This document shows, piece by piece, positions 8,294 to 17,652 of a stretch of DNA of 52,084 bases. The stretch's first letter is position 1, and the number at the start of each line of letters is the position of its first letter. Source of the DNA: Acidobacteriota bacterium (GTDB taxonomy: Bacteria > Acidobacteriota > Polarisedimenticolia > JAPUKU01); NCBI GenBank assembly GCA_027295505.1, contig JAPUKU010000233.1:1-52084 (forward strand), read 5' to 3'. Below the pieces are notes generated by a model, which saw only the letters and a list, made by a program, of their open reading frames with translations, had not been told where the DNA came from and made no database searches. A program made the translations under genes and the position numbers.

Positions 8294-10312
8294 CTGACAG
8301 CTTCGACCCCATCGCCTCCGGGCCTGTGCCTGACGGCATGGCTTCTGGTATGGATGCTCGCCCCCGGCACCACCCCGGCTCAGTCCGGGGCGGAGACCGA
8401 TTCTCCTGAGGCGAACCCACAGGCAGAGGGCCCGGTGTCACCCACCAACGAGACAACTGATTTTGAACTTGCCCTCAGCCGAGAAGGGCGTGACCTGTTC
8501 CGCCTGCATGCCAGGCGCAGCTCTACCTTCGGCACTTCCTACACCGACCTCGAGGTTGTAACCCTGGAAGTTCCCCAGGGCCCCATCCCGGGACTGGTAA
8601 TCCGCGCCGAGCACGGCCGCTACACACCTTCGACCGGTGATTTCACCCTTGAGGGCAGCATTGTCGCCGGCCTGCCGGATCGGGTGGAGGCACACTTTGA
8701 GCACCTCGTGTTTAGCGCCGCCGACGGCCTGGCAGTAAGCGACGACCCGATCGTCATCCGGGGGCGCAACCTGACGGGAGAATCGATTGGCCTCGAAATC
8801 TCCCCTTCAGAGGAGCGCCTGAGTCTGCTCTCGGAGGTACGCCTTCATTACCAGAAAGGCGGCCGCCGGTCCCGTGAAGGGACCCTCGAATGCGGACGTC
8901 TGGATTACTGGCTCTCGCCGCCTCGCCTGGAGTGCGAGCAGGGCGTGCGCGCCAGCGAGCCCAGGCGCCGCCTGGAGTCCGATCGCCTGCGCGTTGATCT
9001 TCGGGAATCGGACCGCCGCCCCCTCAAGGCGCGCGCCGAAGGGAACGCCCGGCTTTCGCTCCAGGTGGCCCCGGCGGAAGGCAACGGGCCCGATCCGCTG
9101 GCCATGGGATTCCCGTCCGGATCCAATGTGGCGATGGAGGGCGAGGTCGTGGACCTACTGTTCGACCCGGAACGCCGGCGCCTCCGGCAGGCCACGGCGC
9201 CCGAGAGGGGTTCCCTGGTGATGCGGCCGATGGACGGCAGCGACTCGGAGCGAATCCTCGATGCCGGAAGGCTGGAGCTCTCGTTTCGGCCCGGTGCAAA
9301 ACCGGGGCGCACACTGCCCAAGGCCCTGACAGCATCGAACGGGGTCCAGCTGCGCTGGCGTGGGCCGGACGGTAGCGGCGAGCTGCGGTCCGAAACTCTC
9401 ACGGCACGCTGGAGCGAAGATGCCAACCGTATCGAGGAAGCCCATCTCGAGGGCGGCTGGCAGCTCGAGCAACCCGACCTGGTGGGACGGGGCGACGAGG
9501 CCGATGTCAATGACGAGTGGATCGAGCTGCGGGGCGGGCCTGACAGCCTTGCTATGATCGATCGTGGCGGACGGTTGCTCGCCGGCTTCCGACTGAGGCT
9601 GCCCCGAGGCGAGGGGCACTGGCACGGAGAAGGAGGCGTGCAGGCACGACGCAGCACCTCGGCGCGGGAATCCTCCTGGTCGCCGCTGGGCGCAGAGGGT
9701 GAATTCTGGGTGAGCGCCCGCAGGTTCCAAGTCGACCCGGAGACATGGAACTGGCGCTTCGAGGAACAGGTCCGGGCCTGGCAGGGATCCAACCTCATTG
9801 AATCCGATCGCCTCGACGTGAATGAGGCAGAACGCAGCCTGCAGGCGCTGGGAAATGTCACCACGCGTGGTGTCTCGAGCTCCGACACCACCGAGGGGGG
9901 AGGCACCCATCTCGTATGGGTTCGCGCTGCACGCTTGCGCTACACCGAAGGGGGGCGCCTGGCCGAGTATCGCGGTGGGGTTGAACTGATCCATGATACG
10001 AGCTACCTGGAGGCGGCCGAGCTGGATGTCTATCTCGCTGATCAGGGGTCGGGCATTGATCGCGTGCTGGCACGAGGCGACGTGCACACTGTCTACGCGG
10101 ACGTGCTGGGAGAGGCTCAGCGGGCCGAGTACCGGCCCGCGGAACGGTATCTGCGGCTGTGGACACCGGGCGGGAGCGCTCGAGCTCGCCGACGGGATGG
10201 CAGTGAAGCCTTGAACGGCCAGGAACTGAGCTTCGGCGGATCAAGTGGAAGGATCACAGTTAAATCAGGAACCCGCGGTCGATCGTGGATCGTCCTCGAA
10301 GATTCTCCCTGA
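8294..10312 (+). CDS. LPS-export periplasmic protein, LptC-LptA fusion (start uncertain)
   Basis: The readable product is about 670 residues. The first third is LptC-like (residues after the signal: FELALSREGRDLFRLHARRS...GRYTPSTGDFTLEGSI). The rest is made of repeated OstA/LptA-like beta segments (LIESDRLDVNEAERSLQALG, YLEAAELDVYLADQGSGIDR, VLARGDVHTVY). These proteins form the periplasmic bridge carrying lipopolysaccharide to the outer membrane. A hydrophobic signal (about 8315-8371: LCLTAWLLVWMLAPG) lies upstream of the only nearby ATG (8354). No ATG, GTG or TTG occurs in frame between 8147 and 8354, so initiation may use CTG (8294 or 8324), ATT (8279), or an ATG at 8135-8144 deep inside the upstream gene. 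I list 8294 as a compromise. lptB follows with a 68-base overlap. Confidence 0.75.
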   Translation: MTASTPSPPGLCLTAWLLVWMLAPGTTPAQSGAETDSPEANPQAEGPVSPTNETTDFELALSREGRDLFRLHARRSSTFGTSYTDLEVVTLEVPQGPIPGLVIRAEHGRYTPSTGDFTLEGSIVAGLPDRVEAHFEHLVFSAADGLAVSDDPIVIRGRNLTGESIGLEISPSEERLSLLSEVRLHYQKGGRRSREGTLECGRLDYWLSPPRLECEQGVRASEPRRRLESDRLRVDLRESDRRPLKARAEGNARLSLQVAPAEGNGPDPLAMGFPSGSNVAMEGEVVDLLFDPERRRLRQATAPERGSLVMRPMDGSDSERILDAGRLELSFRPGAKPGRTLPKALTASNGVQLRWRGPDGSGELRSETLTARWSEDANRIEEAHLEGGWQLEQPDLVGRGDEADVNDEWIELRGGPDSLAMIDRGGRLLAGFRLRLPRGEGHWHGEGGVQARRSTSARESSWSPLGAEGEFWVSARRFQVDPETWNWRFEEQVRAWQGSNLIESDRLDVNEAERSLQALGNVTTRGVSSSDTTEGGGTHLVWVRAARLRYTEGGRLAEYRGGVELIHDTSYLEAAELDVYLADQGSGIDRVLARGDVHTVYADVLGEAQRAEYRPAERYLRLWTPGGSARARRRDGSEALNGQELSFGGSSGRITVKSGTRGRSWIVLEDSP

Positions 10313-11042
10313 GCACCGGGGAAGTCTTCGAGCTCTCGGTCTGACAAAAACTTACGGATCGCGTCAGGTTCTGCGCGACCTATCCGTGGAGATCGGGGCC
10401 GGTGAAGTCGTCGGTCTGCTCGGCCCGAACGGGGCTGGAAAAACCACCACATTCCACTGCGTTCTCGGGTTAACCGATCCCGACCGCGGTCAAATTTTTC
10501 TGAACGGCGATGACATCACCCAGCAGCCAATGTATCGGAGGGCGAGAAAGGGGATCTCCTACCTTCCGCAGGAGCCCTCAATCTTCCGCCGGCTGACGGT
10601 CGAGCAGAATCTTCTTGCAGTTCTTGAAACGCTCGACATCCCCAAAGAGGAACTGACCACCCGCTCCCGCGCCCTGCTCGAGGAATTCCGAATCGATCAC
10701 CTGGCCCTGCAACTCGGACAGGCTCTGTCGGGAGGCGAGCGGCGGCGGACTGAAATCGCCCGCGCCCTCGTTCTATCTCCGTCGTTCATGCTTCTGGACG
10801 AACCCTTCACGGGCCTGGATCCAAAAGCGCGTTCGGACGTGCAACGCCTCATAGGACACCTGCGGGAGCGAGGTATCGGGATCCTCATCACCGACCATAA
10901 CGTGCGTGAAACCTTGCAAATAACGGACCGCGCTTATATTATTGCCAATGGCGTCATAATTAAGACTGGCACTCCGGAGGAACTGGCGGCTGACTCCAAT
11001 GTACGGGAGGTGTATCTAGGAGAGGACTTCCGCCTGACCTGA
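10245..11042 (+). CDS. lptB: LPS export ABC transporter ATP-binding protein LptB
   Basis: 265 residues. Walker A GPNGAGKTT, Q-loop YLPQEPSIFRRLTVEQNLLA (the PQEPSIFRxLTVxxN block is characteristic of LptB), signature LSGGERRRTEIARAL, Walker B FMLLDEPFTGLDP and the switch His in ILITDHNVRETL. It hydrolyses ATP on the cytoplasmic face to drive LPS extraction with LptFG, which are not in the window. The GTG at 10245 is the only usual start in frame and overlaps the fusion gene by 68 bases. The N-terminal extension of about 27 residues is longer than in E. coli. Its position between the lptC-lptA fusion and rpoN matches the conserved lpt-rpoN-hpf neighbourhood. Confidence 0.95.
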   Translation: MEGSQLNQEPAVDRGSSSKILPEHRGSLRALGLTKTYGSRQVLRDLSVEIGAGEVVGLLGPNGAGKTTTFHCVLGLTDPDRGQIFLNGDDITQQPMYRRARKGISYLPQEPSIFRRLTVEQNLLAVLETLDIPKEELTTRSRALLEEFRIDHLALQLGQALSGGERRRTEIARALVLSPSFMLLDEPFTGLDPKARSDVQRLIGHLRERGIGILITDHNVRETLQITDRAYIIANGVIIKTGTPEELAADSNVREVYLGEDFRLT

Positions 11043-11065
11043 CCTAGAGCCCGCGGAATCCATCA

Positions 11066-12523
11066 ATGGCACTCGAGCAAAAGCTAACCTTACGGCTGTC
11101 ACAGCGCTTGATCATGACGCCGGCGCTGCAGCAGGCGATCAAGCTGCTGCAGATGTCAAAGCTCGAGTTGCTGACCGAAGTCGCCCAGGAACTGCAGGAC
11201 AACCCGGCCCTCGAAGAGACCAACCTCGAAACCCCTTCCTCGGAAACCGCCGAAGAAACGCCCCTGGAGCGCGAAGATCGAGAGGAGCGCGAGCAGTACC
11301 AGGAGGAAGAGCGCCAGCGCGAGGAGGAGTTTGACTACGGGGCGTTCAAGGACTACCTGGATGCCAGCTGGGTCCCCACACCCACGCGGCATGTCATCGA
11401 TGACCTCCCATCGTACGAAAATACCCTCACCAAACCGCAGGGACTCTCCGATCACCTCATGTGGCAGCTCAATTTATCTCCCAATTCCGAACGGCTGCGC
11501 GAAGTCGGCCGCGCCATCATCGGCAACATCGATGAGGACGGCTACCTCGTGGCTACAAGCGAAGAGATCCAGGGCATGGGGGATTACACCGCCGAGGAGT
11601 TCGAGAAGGCCCTGAGCGTGATCCAGGAGCTCGACCCCGCAGGAGTCGGAGCTCGCAACCTGCGCGAGTGCCTGCTGCTGCAGCTGCAGCATCTCGACTG
11701 CGAAGAAACCCATGCCGAAACCATTGTGCGCGAGCATCTCGATCTGGTGCAGGTGTACAAGTTTGACGAAATTGCCCGCCGCCTGAGCTGTTCGGTCGAA
11801 CAGGCACGCCACCACGTCGACATCATCCGACGGCTCGATCCCAAGCCGGGCCAGAAATATAACAGCCAAACTCCGAACTACGTCGTTCCCGATGTCTACG
11901 TCCTAAAGGTCGACCGGGGCGAATATACCATCGTGCTCAATGAGGAGGGGCTTCCCCGACTGCGCATCAGCCCCGTCTACCGGCGCATGCTCGAGGGACG
12001 ACAGGGCAACATCGGCAAGGAAGCACTCGAGTTCGTGCGCGACAAGTTCCGCTCCGCCTTCCGGCTCATCAAGAGCCTCGAGGAGCGGCAGCGCACGATT
12101 TACAAGGTGGCGCGCAGCATCGTTCGCCATCAACGGGGATTTCTGGATTTCGGCATCGAGAAAATGCGCCCTCTGGTCCTGCGCAATGTCGCCGATGACA
12201 TCCAGATGCACGAGTCGACCATCAGCCGTGTGGTGAACAATAAGTACATGCACACACCACGCGGCGTATTCGAGATGAGGTTTTTCTTCCACAGCGGCCT
12301 GCAATCCACGGGAGGGGACGACGTATCTTCCCTGACCGTCAAGCAAAAGATTAAAGACATGGTGGGAGCCGAAGATCCACAGCACCCGTTGAGCGATTCG
12401 GCCATCGCCAAGAAGCTCGGAGTGGACGGCCTGCGAATCGCCAGACGCACCGTTGCCAAATATCGTGAAGAGCTACGAATCCCTTCTTCAACCGATCGCC
12501 GGCGTCAACTGTCTCGTTTCTGA
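11066..12523 (+). CDS. rpoN: RNA polymerase sigma-54 factor RpoN
   Basis: 485 residues. Region I: LRLSQRLIMTPALQQAIKLL with LQMSKLEL. An acidic region II follows (about 55-95), then the core-binding domain with GNIDEDGYL and ELDPAGVGARNLRECLLLQL. The DNA-binding HTH is at VADDIQMHESTISRVVNNKY. The RpoN box ARRTVAKYREE is present near the C-terminus. It directs polymerase to -24/-12 promoters and needs AAA+ enhancer-binding activators, none of which is in this window. It sits 23 bases after lptB and just before hpf, as in many Gram-negative genomes. Confidence 0.98.
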   Translation: MALEQKLTLRLSQRLIMTPALQQAIKLLQMSKLELLTEVAQELQDNPALEETNLETPSSETAEETPLEREDREEREQYQEEERQREEEFDYGAFKDYLDASWVPTPTRHVIDDLPSYENTLTKPQGLSDHLMWQLNLSPNSERLREVGRAIIGNIDEDGYLVATSEEIQGMGDYTAEEFEKALSVIQELDPAGVGARNLRECLLLQLQHLDCEETHAETIVREHLDLVQVYKFDEIARRLSCSVEQARHHVDIIRRLDPKPGQKYNSQTPNYVVPDVYVLKVDRGEYTIVLNEEGLPRLRISPVYRRMLEGRQGNIGKEALEFVRDKFRSAFRLIKSLEERQRTIYKVARSIVRHQRGFLDFGIEKMRPLVLRNVADDIQMHESTISRVVNNKYMHTPRGVFEMRFFFHSGLQSTGGDDVSSLTVKQKIKDMVGAEDPQHPLSDSAIAKKLGVDGLRIARRTVAKYREELRIPSSTDRRRQLSRF

Positions 12524-12570
12524 CACGCCACCCGCCCCCGTGGATCGGAGTCTCTGGAGAACTCCACACC

Positions 12571-13113
12571 ATGCAAGTGCATTTCACTGGCCGTCATCTG
12601 GAGATCACCCCTGCGCTCGAAGAGTTCACTCGTGAGCGCCTCGAGAAACTGCAGAAACTCCTACCGATCATTATTAAAGTCCATGTCATTCTGCATATAG
12701 AAAAGTATCGCCATCAGGCGGAGATCAACATCCACACGCGCCGGTTCTCGCTGAGCGGTGCCCACGAGACAGACGATATGTACCAGAGCCTCACGAACGT
12801 GTTCGGGAAGCTCGAGCAGCAGGCTCGCAAGCGCAAGGAAAAGCGCACCAGGCGCAAGCATCGCACCTCGGCGTCCCGCAGGAGCTCACAGGCTGCACCG
12901 GAACCTCGTGCCGCGAACCGCGGACGACAGGTGAACCGCTCCCGCGTCGTGCACACGGAGGTTCCCGATCTCAAACCGATGTCCCTGGAGGATGCTATCC
13001 TGCAGATGCAGGACTCGGTTAATGATTTTTTTGTGTTCCGCAACGCCCGCTCCAAACAGCTCAACGTCGTTTATCTCCGGACCGATGGAGACTTCGGCGT
13101 CATCGAGCCCTGA
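12571..13113 (+). CDS. hpf: ribosome hibernation promoting factor, long form
   Basis: 180 residues. The N-terminal S30AE/HPF domain (1-95) shows VHFTGRHLEITPALEEF and the RFSLSGAHETDDMYQSL segment. A basic linker rich in Lys and Arg follows. The C-terminal dimerisation domain (about 130-180) holds PMSLEDAILQMQDSVNDFFV and ends DGDFGVIEP. The C-terminal domain marks the long form, which dimerises 70S ribosomes into inactive 100S particles in stationary phase. The gene lies 47 bases after rpoN. Confidence 0.95.
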   Translation: MQVHFTGRHLEITPALEEFTRERLEKLQKLLPIIIKVHVILHIEKYRHQAEINIHTRRFSLSGAHETDDMYQSLTNVFGKLEQQARKRKEKRTRRKHRTSASRRSSQAAPEPRAANRGRQVNRSRVVHTEVPDLKPMSLEDAILQMQDSVNDFFVFRNARSKQLNVVYLRTDGDFGVIEP

Positions 13114-13119
13114 ACGACC

Positions 13120-14271
13120 GTGAACCTCCTCCTCAGCGAAGAACAAAAGCTCCTGCAACAGACGCTCCGCACTTTCGTCGACAAGGAGATCCGGCCCCAT
13201 GCGGCGGAGATCGACCGTGAGCGCCGCTTTCCGGTCGAAAACGTCCGCCGCTGCGCCGACATGAGCCTCATGGGAATCATGGTTCCCCAGGAGCATGGCG
13301 GCAGCGGCATGGACGCCCTCTCGTACACCATCGTGATCGAAGAGCTATCCCGGGCGTGCGCGACCACAGGGGTTATTGTTTCCGTCAACAACTCACTCGT
13401 GTGCGCGCCGCTCCTGGCGTATGGGAGCAAGGAGCAGAAAGAGAAATACCTCAAGCCCCTCGCCGCCGGTGAAATGCTGGGCTGCTTCGCCCTGACCGAA
13501 CCCAACGCAGGATCCGACGCCGCCGCCCTGCGTACACGGGCGGAGAAGAAGGGACGCGATTACCTTTTGAGCGGCAACAAGGTTTTCGTCACCAACGGCA
13601 CCGCGGCCGATGTGGCGCTAGTTTTTGCCAGCACCGATCTATCCAAGAAGCACAAGGGGATATCGGCCTTCATCGTGGAGAGCGGATTCCCCGGGTTCCG
13701 CAGAGGGCGCGAGGAACGGAAGCTCGGCATCACCGCCTCCGGTTCCCGCGAGATCGTTCTGGATCGCTGCCAGGTGCCGGCCGCCAACCTTCTGGGTGCG
13801 GAAGGGGAGGGTCTGAAGATAGCCCTGAGCACGCTGGACGGCGGCCGCGTTGGTATCGCCGCTCAGGCGGTGGGTATCGCCCAGGCGGTCCTCGACGAGG
13901 GGATACGTTACAGCCAGCAGCGGGTCCAGTTCGGCAAACCGATCAGCGAGTTTCAGGCCATCCAGTGGATGCTGGCGGATATTGCAACCGAGACCGAGGC
14001 GGCACGCCTTCTGACCTACCGTGCGGCGCGCGCCGAGGAGTCACAGCAGCGCTACAGCTATGAAGCCTCAGTGGCGAAGCTTTTCGCCTCCGAGACGGCC
14101 ATGCGCGCCGCCACTAAGGGAGTGCAGATCCTTGGAGGGTACGGCTATGTTTCCGATTACCCGATGGAGCGCTACTTCCGCGACGCCAAAGTGACTGAAA
14201 TCTACGAGGGCACTTCAGAGATCCAGCGCCTGGTAATCGCCGAGCACGTCCTGAAGGACGGAGCCTCGTGA
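13120..14271 (+). CDS. short-chain acyl-CoA dehydrogenase (butyryl-CoA type)
   Basis: 383 residues, standard length, with N-terminal helical, middle beta and C-terminal helical domains. Family motifs: [20 protein letters not shown] (FAD/substrate), RVQFGKPISEFQAIQWMLAD and ILGGYGYVSDYPMERYFRDA. The catalytic base is predicted as Glu363 in [10 protein letters not shown], the position used by short- and medium-chain enzymes. It oxidises acyl-CoA to trans-2-enoyl-CoA and passes electrons to ETF. The GTG at 13120 follows hpf by 6 bases. It is coupled to a paralogue by a GTGA overlap and lies in the same run as an acyl-CoA mutase of predicted isobutyryl-CoA type. Butyryl-CoA is therefore a plausible substrate (inference). 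Confidence 0.93.
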   Translation: MNLLLSEEQKLLQQTLRTFVDKEIRPHAAEIDRERRFPVENVRRCADMSLMGIMVPQEHGGSGMDALSYTIVIEELSRACATTGVIVSVNNSLVCAPLLAYGSKEQKEKYLKPLAAGEMLGCFALTEPNAGSDAAALRTRAEKKGRDYLLSGNKVFVTNGTAADVALVFASTDLSKKHKGISAFIVESGFPGFRRGREERKLGITASGSREIVLDRCQVPAANLLGAEGEGLKIALSTLDGGRVGIAAQAVGIAQAVLDEGIRYSQQRVQFGKPISEFQAIQWMLADIATETEAARLLTYRAARAEESQQRYSYEASVAKLFASETAMRAATKGVQILGGYGYVSDYPMERYFRDAKVTEIYEGTSEIQRLVIAEHVLKDGAS

Positions 14272-15497
14272 GCGCCCCTTCACCGAGCACGCCAATCGGT
14301 ACCGCTTCCGGCGCCATGGACTTCCGCCTCACGGCCGATCAGAAGGGCGTGCGCGACAGCATCCGTGAGCTAGCGGACAAGGTGCTGCGCCCCCGTGCGG
14401 CCGCGTTCGAAGCTGCCGGTGAAGTGCCGGCCGACGTGCGCCGACACCTCGCTGAGATGGGACTTTTCGGCATGCTGGTGCCGGAGCGCTTCGGGGGCTC
14501 GGCGCTCGATCCGCTCAGCTACTGTCTGGCCATCGAGGAGCTCGCCCGCGCCTGTGCGGCAACCTCGATCACGGTGAGCGTCAGCAATTCCGTGGTGGCG
14601 GCACCCATAGCCGCTCATGGATCGGACGAGCAGAAGCAGAGTCTTCTTCCATCCATGGCACGCGGAGAACTCCTGGGAGCGTTCTGCCTGACTGAAGCGC
14701 ACGCCGGCTCGGATGCGGCCGCCCTTCGCACCAGGGCAACGCGTACCGCTGAGGGCTACCGGCTCCAGGGCTCCAAGGCCTGGGCCACGAACGCTGGCTG
14801 GGCCGGATTGTTCATCATCTTCGCTACGCTCGATCCGGCCCTGGGCAGCCGTGGCATCACGGCCTTCCTGGTTCGATCGGGGAACCCGGGCCAACCCGCA
14901 GGCCCGCCTGAGCGCAAGATGGGTCTGCGTGCCTCCTCCACGGCGCCGGTCTATCTGGACGATTGCGAAATCCCCTCGAGCGACCGTCTCGGCGAGGAGG
15001 GGCGGGGCATGGCCATTGCTCTTGAGACCCTGGACGCGGCCCGGATCGGAGTTGCCGCGCAGTGCGTGGGCATCGCCCAGGCTGCGTTCGAGGAAGCGAC
15101 AGCGTATGCGCGAGGTCGGCGCGCCTTTGGCCACCCGATCGCCGAATTCGGCGCCGTGAAGGCTCAAATCGCCGACATGGCCACTGACATTGACGCCGCC
15201 CGCCTGCTGACTCACCATGCCGCCAGCCTCAGGGCCACAGGAGCAGAGTTCGGTTGCCAGGCCTCGATGGCAAAGCTCTGGGCCTCGGAAGCCGCCAACC
15301 GGGTGGCCGCCCGCGCCGTGCAGATCCATGGGGCTGCGGGCTACTCCGCGGACAGCCCGGTGGAGCGTCTCTACCGCGACGCCCGGGTCACCACGATCTA
15401 CGAGGGCACCTCGGAAATCCAGCGCCTGGTCATCGCCCGCCGTCTTCTGGGATCCCGTGTGCATTCCACACCCATCTCCCCGGGGCCCCTGGCATGA
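14268..15497 (+). CDS. acyl-CoA dehydrogenase, second paralogue
   Basis: 409 residues from a GTG that overlaps the previous stop (GTGA). GGAG lies 5 bases ahead, which favours this start over the ATG at 14316 even though conserved sequence begins at [16 protein letters not shown] (residue 17). Motifs parallel the first paralogue: [60 protein letters not shown], with catalytic Glu379 in [10 protein letters not shown]. The two paralogues share the same [14 protein letters not shown] end and probably arose by duplication. They may act on different isomers, one straight and one branched, linked by the mutase encoded next (inference). The ATG of the mutase overlaps this stop (ATGA). Confidence 0.93.
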   Translation: MSAPSPSTPIGTASGAMDFRLTADQKGVRDSIRELADKVLRPRAAAFEAAGEVPADVRRHLAEMGLFGMLVPERFGGSALDPLSYCLAIEELARACAATSITVSVSNSVVAAPIAAHGSDEQKQSLLPSMARGELLGAFCLTEAHAGSDAAALRTRATRTAEGYRLQGSKAWATNAGWAGLFIIFATLDPALGSRGITAFLVRSGNPGQPAGPPERKMGLRASSTAPVYLDDCEIPSSDRLGEEGRGMAIALETLDAARIGVAAQCVGIAQAAFEEATAYARGRRAFGHPIAEFGAVKAQIADMATDIDAARLLTHHAASLRATGAEFGCQASMAKLWASEAANRVAARAVQIHGAAGYSADSPVERLYRDARVTTIYEGTSEIQRLVIARRLLGSRVHSTPISPGPLA

Positions 15498-17122
15498 GCA
15501 CACGCAAGAACTCGTCCCCTCCGGAGCCGGCCACCGCGAAGCAGCGTTACCGCACACAATCCGGACTACCTCTCAAGGAGGTGTACACAGAATCGGATCT
15601 GGCCGGATCCAATCCGCCCAGGGAGATCGGCAATTCGGGTGAATATCCCTTCACTCGGGGGATTCACCGCACCATGTACCGTGGCAAACCCTGGACGATT
15701 CGCCAGTTTTCCGGTTTCGGGAGCGCGGTCGACACGAATCGCCGGCTGCGCTTCCTGCTGGAGCAGGGACAGCACGGCCTGAGCACCGCCTTCGACCTCC
15801 CGACCCTCATGGGCAGGGACAGCGACGATCCGCTCTCGCGCGGCGAGGTGGGCCGTGAAGGTGTGGCCATCGACACGCTCGATGACCTGGAGACGCTGTT
15901 TCGCGACATCCCGCTTGAGAAGATCTCTACTTCCATGACCATCAATGCTCCAGCGCCCGTCATCTTCGCCATGTACTTGGCAACGGCGCGCCGCCAGGGC
16001 GCCGCCTGGAGCACACTCCGGGGCACCCTGCAAAACGACATTCTGAAGGAGTACATCGCCCAGAAAGAGTGGCTGTTCCCGCCCCGGCCATCGCTGCGGC
16101 TGATTACGGATCTGGTGGCCTTTTGCTGCCGGGAGGTCCCAAAGTGGAACACCATCAGCATCAGCGGTTACCACATCCGGGAGGCCGGCTCCACGGCAGT
16201 GCAGGAACTCGCCTTCACGCTGGCGGACGGGATCGGTTACGTACAGTCGTGCCTCGAAGCGGGCCTGCAGGTCGATGAGTTTACGCCCCGGTTCTCCTTC
16301 TTTTTCAACTCGCACAACGATTTCTTCGAAGAGGTCGCCAAGTTGCGTGCGGCGCGGCGCCTGTGGGCGGTCATCATGCGCGAGCGTTTTGGCGCTCGCG
16401 ATCCACGCTCCTGGATGCTGCGCGCGCATGTGCAAACCGCCGGATGCTCTCTGACCGCCCAGCAGCCGTACGTCAACGTCGCCCGTACCACACTGCAGGC
16501 CCTGGCGGCGGTGTTCGGAGGCACGCAGTCGCTTCACACCAACTCCCTCGACGAGACTTATGCCCTGCCCACGGAGGAAGCCGCCACTCTGGCTGTGCGC
16601 ACACAGCAGGTCATCGTACATGAGAGCGGGGTGAGCCAGGTGGTCGATCCCCTCGGCGGCTCGTACTTTGTCGAAGATTTGACCCACCGTATGGAAAAAG
16701 AAGCCTCCCGTCTGATCCACACGATCGACGACATGGGTGGGATCGTCGCAGCAATCGAGAGAGGGTTCCCCCAGCGCGAGATCGCCGAGGCTTCCTACAC
16801 CTACCAGCGTGAGGTCGACTCCGGGGAACGCATCATCGTCGGAGTGAACCGTTACCAGCAATCAGATGACACGCCCATCCCAACCCTGAGCATCGACCCG
16901 GAGGTGGAGAATGATCAGCTCAAGCGCCTCGAGAAGATCAAGAGCCAGCGCTCCCAACGGGAGGTCACCCGGGCGCTCGATCGCGTGCGACGGACCGCTC
17001 GGGGGACAGAGAACCTCATGCCCACCTTCGTCGAGGCGGTGGAAGCCCAAGTGACTCTCTGGGAGGTGTGTGGCACACTAAGGGAGGTTTTCGGCTCCTA
17101 TCAGGAAAATCCCGTGTTCTGA
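15494..17122 (+). CDS. icmA: B12-dependent acyl-CoA mutase large subunit, predicted isobutyryl-CoA mutase
   Basis: 542 residues forming the TIM-barrel catalytic domain without the B12-binding domain. Core motifs: [52 protein letters not shown] and [10 protein letters not shown]. Aligned without gaps to the Propionibacterium methylmalonyl-CoA mutase (constant offset of 17), the two residues that bind the methylmalonyl carboxylate, Tyr89 and Arg207, are Phe72 and Gln190 here, while the catalytic His244 is kept as His227. Phe plus Gln is the published signature of isobutyryl-CoA mutase, which interconverts isobutyryl-CoA and n-butyryl-CoA. Automatic annotation would probably say methylmalonyl-CoA mutase. 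The start is the ATG at 15494, overlapping the preceding stop. The small subunit follows after 13 bases. Confidence 0.9.
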   Translation: MSTRKNSSPPEPATAKQRYRTQSGLPLKEVYTESDLAGSNPPREIGNSGEYPFTRGIHRTMYRGKPWTIRQFSGFGSAVDTNRRLRFLLEQGQHGLSTAFDLPTLMGRDSDDPLSRGEVGREGVAIDTLDDLETLFRDIPLEKISTSMTINAPAPVIFAMYLATARRQGAAWSTLRGTLQNDILKEYIAQKEWLFPPRPSLRLITDLVAFCCREVPKWNTISISGYHIREAGSTAVQELAFTLADGIGYVQSCLEAGLQVDEFTPRFSFFFNSHNDFFEEVAKLRAARRLWAVIMRERFGARDPRSWMLRAHVQTAGCSLTAQQPYVNVARTTLQALAAVFGGTQSLHTNSLDETYALPTEEAATLAVRTQQVIVHESGVSQVVDPLGGSYFVEDLTHRMEKEASRLIHTIDDMGGIVAAIERGFPQREIAEASYTYQREVDSGERIIVGVNRYQQSDDTPIPTLSIDPEVENDQLKRLEKIKSQRSQREVTRALDRVRRTARGTENLMPTFVEAVEAQVTLWEVCGTLREVFGSYQENPVF

Positions 17123-17135
17123 GGAAACACGATCG

Positions 17136-17564
17136 ATGAAACCACACCCCCACGCCCGCATCCTGGTTGGAAAAGTAGGCCTCGACGGTCACGATAGGGG
17201 GGCCAAGATTGTCGCCCGCGCTCTCAGGGATGCCGGCTTCGAGATCATCTACACTGGGTTGCATCAGACTCCGGAGATGGTGGTCAGCACCGCTGTCCAG
17301 GAGGACGTCGACGCCGTGGCCCTGTCCATCCTCTCCGGAGCGCACAACTACCTGTTTCCGAAGGTGCTGGGGCTGCTTCGCGAGCAGGGCGCCCACGACG
17401 TGGTCCTTTTCGGCGGGGGTATCATCCCGGAAGAAGACCGAGCCCGCCTCCTGGAGCAGGGGGTGGCGGAGATCTTCACCCCAGGTACACCGATCCAGAA
17501 AGTGGTCGATTTCGCGCACGAAAAAATTGTTCCCCTGGCCCGTAAGCGGCGGCAGGCAGGGTAG
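17136..17564 (+). CDS. icmB: cobalamin-binding small subunit of the acyl-CoA mutase
   Basis: 142 residues, a stand-alone B12-binding Rossmann-like domain. DxHxxG is present as [10 protein letters not shown] (about residues 13-22), whose His becomes the lower cobalt ligand. [16 protein letters not shown] and [13 protein letters not shown] line the nucleotide-tail pocket. It pairs with the large subunit encoded immediately upstream, giving the split architecture of isobutyryl-CoA mutase and archaeal-type methylmalonyl-CoA mutase. No MeaB-type GTPase chaperone gene lies in the window. The ATG at 17136 has a weak ribosome site (GAGGAAA). Confidence 0.93.
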   Translation: MKPHPHARILVGKVGLDGHDRGAKIVARALRDAGFEIIYTGLHQTPEMVVSTAVQEDVDAVALSILSGAHNYLFPKVLGLLREQGAHDVVLFGGGIIPEEDRARLLEQGVAEIFTPGTPIQKVVDFAHEKIVPLARKRRQAG

Positions 17565-17582
17565 AGTCGTGCGCTCTGTTGC

Positions 17583-17611
17583 TTGACTCGACGTCCTGCG
17601 CTTGCTATGTT
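17583..17611 (+). promoter_or_regulatory. candidate sigma-70 promoter of the CheW-like/receiver genes
   Basis: TTGACT (17583-17588), a 17-base spacer and TATGTT (17606-17611), 42 bases before the first CheW-like start. It marks a probable transcription unit boundary after the mutase genes. Confidence 0.55.
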
Positions 17612-17652
17612 TTAGCGCTGAATCGCCGAGTGGGTAACGGTGAGCATCACAC

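Noticed and set aside
14370-15557. 395-codon minus-strand frame opposite the second acyl-CoA dehydrogenase
   Set aside because: Antisense shadow typical of high-GC coding DNA; no motif, and the plus strand is an unmistakable enzyme.
15566-16861. 431-codon minus-strand frame opposite the mutase gene
   Set aside because: Same reason: an antisense shadow of a conserved catalytic domain.
15494-17122. Methylmalonyl-CoA mutase as the specific name
   Set aside because: The two residues that hold the extra carboxylate are replaced by Phe and Gln.
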